DNA of 64,000 nucleotides from Vreelandella lionensis (GTDB taxonomy: Bacteria; Pseudomonadota; Gammaproteobacteria; Pseudomonadales; Halomonadaceae): positions 1 through 64,000 of the forward strand of contig NZ_MWVI01000089.1 of assembly GCF_002087295.1 (NCBI RefSeq), written 5' to 3'. Below, in pieces: positions 57,259-64,000 of the stretch (the first letter of the stretch is position 1; each line of letters starts with the position of its first letter). The notes beneath the pieces are model-generated. The model had not been told where the DNA came from. It did not search any database and worked only from the letters and a program-made list of their open reading frames with translations. The translations under genes and the position numbers were made by a program.

Positions 57259-58310
57259 TCAAGCACGAACGTCAAGCACGGCTTTCACATCTGCCAACAG
57301 CTGGTCCAACAATTCAACGGTAGTGTTCCAGGCGCAGACAAACCGTGCCCCGCCTGCACCAATAAAGGTGTAGAAGGTCCACCCTTTGGCTTTCAACGCT
57401 CGATAGCGTGAGGAGGTAATTCAACGAACACACTGTTGGCCTGGGTGGGGAACATCAGCGACACGCCGGGCAGCGCTTGTAGCCCTTCCGATAAGTAGCG
57501 CGCCATGGCATTGGCATGTTCGGCATTCGTCAGCCAAGCACCGCTTTCCAAAAGGCCTAGCCAGGGCGCTGATATATAGCGCATTTTTGACGCCAGCTGT
57601 CCCGCCTGCTTACAGCGATAAGAGAAATCTTCCGCCAGCTCACGGTTGAAGAACAGAATTGCCTCGCCAAATGCCAAGCCATTTTTGGTGCCTGAGAAAC
57701 ACAGCGCATCGACACCGACCTGCCAGGTCAACTCTGCGGGCGAGGCGTTCAAGCTGGCACAAGCGTTGGCAAACCGTGCTCCGTCCATGTGTAAGCGCAG
57801 GTCGTGTTTATCCGCCGTGGCGCGAATGGCCAGCAGCTCTTCGCGGGAGTAAACAGTGCCCACTTCGGTGGCTTGAGTGAGCGATACCACCTTCGGTTTC
57901 GGGTAGTGGATATCGCTGCGCTTGGTCACTAGCGCTTCAATCCCTTGCGGCGTGAGTTTGCCGTTCGCTCCCGGCGAGGTCAGCAGCTTGGCACCGTTGG
58001 AGCAAAACTCCGGCCCACCACACTCATCGGTTTCAATATGCGCCAGCTCATGGCAAATCACGCTATGGTAGCTGCGCCCCATCGCGGAGAGCGCCAGTGA
58101 GTTGGCTGCAGTGCCGTTGAACACGAAAAATACGTCGCAATCGTAGTCGAACATTTCACGAAAACGGTCGGCGGCACGGGCGGTCCAGCGGTCGTTGCCG
58201 TAGGCTAAATCATCGGCCTGATTGGCTTCGAGTAAGTACTGCATCGCCTCCGGGCAGATACCGGAGGTGTTGTCACTGGCTAAAAATCGTGGGGTACACT
58301 CCGAGGGCAT
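57259..58310 (-). CDS. Low-specificity L-threonine aldolase (frameshifted near C-terminus)
   Basis: PLP enzyme of about 350 residues that cleaves threonine and allo-threonine to glycine and acetaldehyde. Motifs include SDNTSGICPEAMQYLLEAN, FVFNGTAANSLAL, CHELAHIETDECGGPEFCSNG, LHMDGARFANA and CFSGTKNGLAFGEAI (PLP Lys in GTKNG). At about 57400 the frame ends HAIER-stop, while the next frame continues ALKAKGWTFYTFIGAGGARFVCAWNTTVELLDQLL to a stop at 57259. It is a second glycine-forming route in addition to glyA. It is monocistronic. Confidence 0.92.
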
Positions 58311-58450
58311 GACGATAATCCTTTTGTCTGACGGTCGTGCGGCGCAGGCTGGGTGCCACCCGCGCCTTAAATCCCTAACGTGGCTTAGTAGTTAGGGTGA
58401 TCCATCAGTCTATCGCCATTTTAGCGTTAACGTCACGCCCCCTATACGCG

Positions 58451-60473
58451 TTACAGCGAGGCCGCCAGCCGAGTCCCTTGATCAATAGCGCGCTTGGCAT
58501 CCAATTCGGCCGCTTCATCTGCGCCGCCAATCACATGCACACGGCTACCCGCTTGGGCCAGCGGCGAAATCAAGTCGCGTACCGACTCTTGGCCTGCGCA
58601 CACCACAATGGTGTCCACCTCGACCACCTGCTCTTGCCCTTCGCGGCGGATGTGTAAGCCTGCATCGTCGATGCGCACATACTCGCAGCCGGTCAGTGTT
58701 TCTACGCCACGCTGCTTTAACGAGGCGCGATGCACCCACCCCGTGGTTTTACCCAGGTTTTTGCCTGGCTTAGAGCTTTTTCGCTGCAGCATCACAATGC
58801 TGCGCGGTGAACGTGGCGGCTGCGGCGCTTTTAAGCCGCCCCGTTCGCCCACTGCTAAATCCACACCCCACTCATCGCACCATGCGGCCACCTCCATGGC
58901 GGGGCGCCCCCCGTGGGAAAGCAGCTCCGAAACATCAAAACCAATGCCGCCTGCCCCAATCACCGCTACACGCTTGCCTACTTGTTCAGGCTGTTCAATG
59001 GCGTCTGCATAGCTCAGCACGCTGGGGTGGTCTGCCCCGGGTAGCGCCAGTTCACGGGGCACCACCCCCGTGGCAATCACGATCTCCTCAAAATTCGCCA
59101 GGGCATCTACAGTGGCTTCGGTGTTTAAGCGCACGTCCACCGCATGCTTTTCGAGCATGACGCGGAAGTAGCGTAGTGTTTCGTTAAACTCTTCTTTACC
59201 GGGGATTTTACGGGCGTAATTGAACTGCCCGCCCAGCTCGCTGCGCCGCTCAAAGAGCACCACGGCATGCCCACGACTGGCCCGCCGCTACTGCTGTGGC
59301 AAGCCCCGCTGGGCCGCCGCCTACCACCGCTACCCGCTTAGGTGTTTGCGCAGGCGCCAGGGTGATCTCGGTTTCGTGGCAGGCACGGGGGTTGACCAAG
59401 CAGGAAGTCAGCTTGCCCATAAAGGTGTGATCCAAGCAGGCCTGGTTACAGGCGATGCAGGTATTGATCTCCTTCGCCAAGCCCGCCTCGGCTTTACGCA
59501 CCCACTCGGGGTCAGCCAAAAACGGACGCGCCATCGACACCATATCCGCATGGCCGTCTGCCAGTACCCGCTCGGCCACCTCCGGCATATTGATGCGGTT
59601 GGTGGTAATCAGCGGAATCGACAGCGCCGCGCGAATGCGGCGGGTGACTTCAGTAAACGCCGCCCGTGGCACGCTGGTGACAATGGTGGGCACCCGCGCC
59701 TCGTGCCAGCCAATGCCGGTATTGATGACGTTCGCGCCAGCGGCTTCAATGGCCTGGCCCAGTTGAACTACCTCTTCCCAAGAACTGCCCTCTTCCACCA
59801 GATCGATCATCGAGAGGCGGAAGATCAGCAGGAAGCGCTCGCCAACGGCTTGGCGAATACGCTTGACGATCTCGACAGGGAAACGCATACGCCGCTCAAA
59901 ATCGCCGCCCCAGTCGTCGTCACGCTGGTTGGTGCGGCGGCAAATAAACTGGTTGATCAAATAGCCTTCCGAGCCCATCACCTCAACGCCGTCGTAGCCC
60001 GCCTGCTGGGCGAGCGTAGCGCAGCGAACATAGTCGGCAATCTGCTGCTCTACCTCTTCACTGGAGAGCGCTCGGGGGGTGAACGGGTTGATGGGGGCTT
60101 GCAGCGCCGAGGGGCCCACCAGCTCTGGTGAGTAAGCGTAGCGTCCGGCGTGCAAAATTTGCATGCACAGGTGCCCACCGGCTGCATGTACCGCGTCGAC
60201 AACGTGGCGGTGCTCCGCCACTTGAGACTCCTCTGTCAGCGCATTGGCACCTTGAAATACCGCCCCTTCGGCATTGGGCGCAATGCCACCCGTCACAATC
60301 AAGCTGACCCCTGCACGCGCGCGCTCTGCATAGAACGCTGCCAAGCGCTCAAAGCCATTCGGCGCTTCTTCTAAATTGGTGTGCATGGACCCCATCAATA
60401 CGCGGTTAGGCAGCGTTAAATGCCCCACGGTTAATGGACGAAATAGGTGCGGATAAGCTGGCGCTTGGTGCAT
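58451..60473 (-). CDS. fadH: NADPH-dependent 2,4-dienoyl-CoA reductase (frameshifted)
   Basis: About 673 residues, FMN/FAD/4Fe-4S enzyme for beta-oxidation of unsaturated fatty acids. Old-yellow-enzyme-type barrel (LTLPNRVLMGSMHTNLEE, GYDGVEVMGSEGYLINQF), cluster Cys in CIACNQACLDHTFMGKLTSCLVNPRAC, then FAD (VAVVGGGPAGLATA) and NADPH (VAVIGAGGIGFDVSELL) domains. The frame is lost at about 59265-59275: AAGQSWACRGAL should be AAGRGHAVVLFERRSELGGQFNYA. It starts at ATG 60473; the codon before it is GTG-like sequence without better support. Confidence 0.93.
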
Positions 60474-60691
60474 CACGGCGCTCCTTCACTGTTATTAGTA
60501 CGGCGGGCGTTCAATGGCTTGCCACTCATATTCAAACAAGCGTATGACATAGCACTGGCTACGTACAGACTTTTACCACGCAACTGTATCGCCTTTTTAT
60601 CCAGACGATGGTCGCTATATCGACCACTTTCCCCCTTGCCCCTAGAGGCAAAGCGCGTCACATTAACCGGCTAACGATAAGGGAATGTGCT

Positions 60692-61609
60692 ATGCCATTG
60701 ATTTACTTTTTACCGCCGCTGGCCACCGTGCTGATTTGGTCCGGCAATATGACCATCAATCAGCTCTCGGTAGGCGCCATCGCTCCCAGCAGTATCGCGT
60801 TTTTGCGCTGGCTGCTCGCCCTCGCAGTCATGACGCCCTTTGTGCTGCCGGCCGTACTGCGTCACAAAGATGAGATCGTGCGTAACTGGCCAAAGCTAGC
60901 TCTGCTAGGGCTTTTAGGGATGGGGCTATGGCAGGGGCTGGCTTATGTCGCCGCTGAAACTACCACCGCCACCAATATGGGCATTCTTGCAGCAATGGTG
61001 CCGCTGCTCACGGTGCTATTGAGCGCGCTAATTTTGAAGGAACCACCTACATTAGGCGGTGTCGTAGGCGGCGTGCTCGCCTTTATTGGCGTCACTGTGC
61101 TGCTTGGCCGCGGCAACCCGCTTTCCCTGCTGCAATTACAGGTGGCCCAGGGCGATGCGCTGATGGTCGTTGCTGCTACCTGCTACGCGCTTTATGGCGT
61201 GATGCTCAAGCGCTGGTCGATGAACCTGCCGCCATGGGTGATGCTCTATGCCCAGGTCTGCTTTGCCGTGCTGTTCCTGCTGCCACCCTACTTGATGGGC
61301 CCCATGACGCCGGTAGATGGACAAAACATCTGGCTGATCTTGTACGCAGGCATTCCTGCTTCCGTTATTACCACGTTCTTGTGGATGCGAGCGGTCCGTC
61401 AAATCGGCGCTAACCAGGCGAGTATCTTTATCAACCTGATGCCGCTATTTAGCGCGCTGATTGCCATGGCGTTACTGGGTGAACAGGTATCGGGGTTCCA
61501 CTTTATGGGTGGGCTGTTAATCCTTGCCGGGGTGATCATGGCGCAAACGCTGACACGTCCGTTGGTACGCGCGGCAGCCGCCCGTAAAACGCAAAGCGTA
61601 CAGCAGTGA
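60692..61609 (+). CDS. EamA/DMT-family transporter
   Basis: 305-residue protein with ten helices in two EamA repeats (PPLATVLIWSGNMTINQLSVGAIAPSSIAFLRWLL and GDALMVVAATCYALYGVMLKRW). The start MPLIYFLPPL at 60692 has AAGGGA 8 bases upstream; the longer frame would begin in the region before it without a site. It probably exports metabolites or amino acids; specificity unknown. The gene is intact, unlike the EamA gene at 16946-17872, and the two are not close copies. Confidence 0.9.
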   Translation: MPLIYFLPPLATVLIWSGNMTINQLSVGAIAPSSIAFLRWLLALAVMTPFVLPAVLRHKDEIVRNWPKLALLGLLGMGLWQGLAYVAAETTTATNMGILAAMVPLLTVLLSALILKEPPTLGGVVGGVLAFIGVTVLLGRGNPLSLLQLQVAQGDALMVVAATCYALYGVMLKRWSMNLPPWVMLYAQVCFAVLFLLPPYLMGPMTPVDGQNIWLILYAGIPASVITTFLWMRAVRQIGANQASIFINLMPLFSALIAMALLGEQVSGFHFMGGLLILAGVIMAQTLTRPLVRAAAARKTQSVQQ

Positions 61610-61652
61610 TACAATAGGCCAACTTCATTTAATGAATGGGAACCCCTGACCT

Positions 61653-63221
61653 ATGTCCCTAGAAGAACTGCACCTTAATCTGCGTAACCTTACCAGCGAC
61701 GACTACGAGCAGCTGAAATCGCTGATGGACGCGGTGTATCACGATATTGGTGGCGCTTGGCCTAAGCACACCATCGATAAGCTGATCCAGGAGTTTCCCG
61801 ACGGCCAGATTGCCATTGAAGACGACGGCGTACTGGTGGGCGTCGCCCTCACCGTGCAGGTGGATTACGACGAATTCTCCAACCCGCACAAGTACGACGA
61901 CCTGATTGGCCATCGTGAAATTATCCTGAACGATCAGGAAGGCGATGCCATGTACGGGCTGGATGTGCTGATCCACCCGGACTACCGTGGCTACCGCCTG
62001 GGCCGCCGCCTTTACGAAGCACGCAAAGAGCTGTGCCGCTCGCTTAACCTGCGCGCCATTCTCGCGGGCGGGAGGATTCCCGAGTACCACCAGCACGCCA
62101 GCGAGCTAACCCCGGCCCAGTACATCGACAAAGTCTCCCGTAAAGAGATTTACGACCCGATTCTATCGTTCCAACTGGCGAATGATTTCCAGGTCAAGCG
62201 CCTACTGCGCAAGTACCTGCCGGAAGATGAGCAGTCCCGTGGCTATGCCACGCTGCTGGAGTGGAACAACATCCTGTTCGAGCCAGCAGAGAACGTGCTG
62301 GACACTCGCCCAACGCAGGTGCGAGTCGGTGCGGTGCAGTGGCAAATGCGTGAGTTCGCTTCTGTTGAAGCAGCACTTCAACAGATTGAGTACTTCGTGG
62401 ATGCGCTGTCGGATTACCAAAGCGACTTCGCCGTCTTCCCAGAGCTATTCAATGCGCCACTGATGGGTCTGCAGGATCGCGCCGCCCAGCAAGATCAACT
62501 GGGTGCTATTCGATTCCTGGCGGGCTTTACTGATCGCTTCACGAGCGAGCTGTCGCGGATGGCGGTCTCTTATAACATCAATATCGTCGGCGGCTCGATG
62601 ATCGAGGTGGGCGAAGATGACCGCCTCTACAATGTGGCCTATCTGTTCCACCGGGATGGTGAGGTAGAGAAGCAGTCAAAGCTGCATATCACACCACAAG
62701 AGCGTCGTGACTGGGTAATCGAAGGTGGCGATAATCTGCAGGTCTTTGATACCGACGCAGGCCGTGTAGGTATTCTGATCTGTTATGACGTGGAGTTCCC
62801 AGAGCTGGGCCGCCTGCTGGCTGACCAGGATATGGATATTCTCTTCGTACCGTTCTGGACCGATACCAAAAACGGCTACCTACGGGTGCGCCACTGCGCC
62901 CAGGCACGCGCCATCGAAAATGAGTGCTACGTGGTGCTATGCGGTAGTGTCGGCAACCTGCCGTCCATCGAGAACCTGGACATTCAGTACGCGCAGTCGG
63001 CGGTGTTCACGCCATCCGACTTCGCGTTCCCCCACGATGCAGTGCTAGCCGAAACGACGCCCAACACGGAGATGATCTTCTTCTCTGATTTGGACCTAAC
63101 GCGCCTGACCGTGGTGCGTGCCGAAGGCTCGGTCACCAACCTCAAAGACCGCCGTAAAGATCTGTTCAATCTGCGCTGGCGCGACTGGTCGTGGAAGTCC
63201 GGCGGTAAGCAGGAAGACTAA
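61653..63221 (+). CDS. Bifunctional GNAT acetyltransferase / nitrilase-type amidohydrolase
   Basis: 522-residue fusion. Residues about 1-200 form a GNAT domain (YGLDVLIHPDYRGYRLGRRLYEARKELCR, with the acetyl-CoA loop) and residues about 220-510 a carbon-nitrogen hydrolase with the Glu-Lys-Cys triad: FPELFNAPLM (Glu), KQSKLHITPQERRDW (Lys) and VGILICYDVEFPELGRLL (Cys). The natural substrate is unknown; such fusions recur in proteobacteria and may acetylate and deamidate one metabolite in turn. The gene is intact, with a bidirectional terminator downstream. Confidence 0.93.
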   Translation: MSLEELHLNLRNLTSDDYEQLKSLMDAVYHDIGGAWPKHTIDKLIQEFPDGQIAIEDDGVLVGVALTVQVDYDEFSNPHKYDDLIGHREIILNDQEGDAMYGLDVLIHPDYRGYRLGRRLYEARKELCRSLNLRAILAGGRIPEYHQHASELTPAQYIDKVSRKEIYDPILSFQLANDFQVKRLLRKYLPEDEQSRGYATLLEWNNILFEPAENVLDTRPTQVRVGAVQWQMREFASVEAALQQIEYFVDALSDYQSDFAVFPELFNAPLMGLQDRAAQQDQLGAIRFLAGFTDRFTSELSRMAVSYNINIVGGSMIEVGEDDRLYNVAYLFHRDGEVEKQSKLHITPQERRDWVIEGGDNLQVFDTDAGRVGILICYDVEFPELGRLLADQDMDILFVPFWTDTKNGYLRVRHCAQARAIENECYVVLCGSVGNLPSIENLDIQYAQSAVFTPSDFAFPHDAVLAETTPNTEMIFFSDLDLTRLTVVRAEGSVTNLKDRRKDLFNLRWRDWSWKSGGKQED

Positions 63222-63251
63222 GGGCCAGTCACCCGACACGACTGCGCATAA

Positions 63252-63282
63252 AAAACGCCGCCCAAAAACCGGGCGGCGTTTT
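63252..63282. terminator. Bidirectional Rho-independent terminator
   Basis: AAAACGCCGCCC/GGGCGGCGTTTT with loop AAAAACC lies between two convergent genes. T-tracts follow on both strands, so it ends both the GNAT-nitrilase gene and the alkyltransferase-like gene. Confidence 0.88.
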
Positions 63283-63333
63283 ACCATTTACAACTCACTA
63301 TTAACCGCTTACAAATCGCCATTCATCACAAAG

Positions 63334-63636
63334 CTACTCATCCGGCCACACAAGATGACGCGGCACTCTGCCTTTGGCATCGAACGCTACGCCCTCGGCG
63401 CGCAGCTTTTCGTGCTGGCGTGCCGCGCCACCATGGTCAGCCAGCTTTAGCGACGCCGCGATAACGCGGTGCCAGGGCAACTGGTGGCCATCGGGCAGGT
63501 GACGCATGGCCGAACCCACCATGCGCGCGGTGGCTCCCTCGGTCATCTTGGCAATGCGCCCGTAGGTCGTCACCCGGCCCGCCGGAATTTGATCGACAAT
63601 GGTGTAAATCTGTTCGAGCAGTTCCGGGCGTGGCAT
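63334..63636 (-). CDS. Alkyltransferase-like protein (ATL, MGMT family)
   Basis: 100 residues: IYTIVDQIPAGRVTTYGRIAKM, GSAMRHLPDGHQLPWHRVIAASLKL, then a C-terminal tail. In active O6-methylguanine methyltransferases the motif is PCHRV; here PWHRV has Trp in place of the Cys, the mark of ATL proteins, which bind O6-alkylguanine and flip it out to recruit nucleotide-excision repair. The gene is intact; it stands 30 bases after the azoreductase gene on the same strand. Confidence 0.92.
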   Translation of the reverse strand: MPRPELLEQIYTIVDQIPAGRVTTYGRIAKMTEGATARMVGSAMRHLPDGHQLPWHRVIAASLKLADHGGAARQHEKLRAEGVAFDAKGRVPRHLVWPDE

Positions 63637-63665
63637 GACAACCTCGTTTGGCTTATGGCGTTGGT

Positions 63666-64000
63666 TTAGAGCGCTTCGACTAGCTGATCAATGGCTTGGA
63701 AGGCTTCTTTCATCGCGGCATCGCGGTGAGCGTCGCCCATGTTCAAACCTTCAGCAAACACCACTTCCACATCGCTAATGCCCATCAGGCCCAACATGGT
63801 TTTCAGGTGCGGCGTTTGGCTATCAAACTCGGTGCCCGCATATTGACCGCCACGAGCAGCCAGAATAATCGCTCGTTTGCCTTCGATCAGCCCCTGCGGG
63901 CCGTTTTCAGTGTAGCGGAAAGTTTCACCGGCGCGCAGCACGCGGTCAAACAACGCTTTCAGCTGGGAGGGAATGCCCAGGTTGTACATTGGGACCGCAA
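63666..64000 (-). CDS. azoR: FMN-dependent NADH-azoreductase, N-terminal part outside window
   Basis: The frame is open to the window end. The visible part (AVPMYNLGIPSQLKALFDRVLRAGETFRYTENGPQGLIEGKRAIILAARGG, then MLGLMGISDVEVVFAEGLNM) is the C-terminal two thirds of an AzoR-type flavodoxin-like protein; MYNLGIPSQLK is a flavin and quinone site motif. It reduces quinones and azo compounds with NADH. Confidence 0.88.
   Translation of the reverse strand, partial: AVPMYNLGIPSQLKALFDRVLRAGETFRYTENGPQGLIEGKRAIILAARGGQYAGTEFDSQTPHLKTMLGLMGISDVEVVFAEGLNMGDAHRDAAMKEAFQAIDQLVEAL

Overview
The window looks like the chromosome of a moderately halophilic or alkaliphilic gammaproteobacterium close to Halomonas/Vreelandella. 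The evidence is a complete mrpABCDEFG Na+/H+ antiporter operon, a PhaR polyhydroxyalkanoate regulator, a HiPIP, a gammaproteobacterial rpsF-rpsR-rplI cluster followed by dnaB, and an estimated GC content in the mid to upper fifties in core genes. The genus is inferred from protein resemblance only; no search was run.

Layout. 1-7.1 kb: surface and secretion locus, with an AT-rich acyltransferase facing a type I secretion operon (ABC ATPase, HlyD, TolC) that ends in a WcaJ-like polyprenyl glycosylphosphotransferase. 7.3-10.2 kb: glyA and an unknown secreted protein. 10.2-12.0 kb: an AT-richer two-gene cassette (a nucleotidyltransferase and an unknown partner) set between REP-like repeats, including a near-identical direct repeat on each side. 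12.0-20.6 kb: YbbP/YbbA exporter divergent from tesA, a higBA toxin-antitoxin pair, transporters, a short LOV photoreceptor and a PA3496-like protein. 20.8-29.4 kb: housekeeping genes (ettA, hinT, phosphoribulokinase, purD, phaR, rsmE, lytic transglycosylase). 29.4-41.2 kb: DASH cryptochrome with DUF2256 protein, the Mrp operon, hemH, and an FeS-type photolyase with a DCC protein. 41.3-50.0 kb: dnaB with a full intein, ribosomal proteins, rlmB, rnr and tRNA-Leu genes. 50.3-57.0 kb: a secreted-type nuclease, HiPIP, and the yeaG-yeaH-spoVR stress operon behind a good sigma-54 promoter match. 57.2-64.0 kb: threonine aldolase, fadH, an EamA transporter, a GNAT-nitrilase fusion, an alkyltransferase-like protein and a partial azoreductase.

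A dominant feature is that about 24 genes carry one-base frameshifts or in-frame stops, including genes that are normally essential (glyA, hemH, dnaB, mrp). Many lesions sit in short homopolymers, and both halves of each protein are intact. This is best read as consensus error in the assembly rather than mass pseudogenisation. Such genes are therefore given as one reconstructed span, with the lesion position stated. Two lesions are in-frame stops rather than indels (tolC, yeaH).

The most unusual items are the repeat-flanked nucleotidyltransferase cassette, the DnaB intein, the group of three blue-light flavoproteins with palindromic sites upstream of two of them, the secretion operon fused to a sugar-transferase gene, and the sigma-54 promoter of yeaG.
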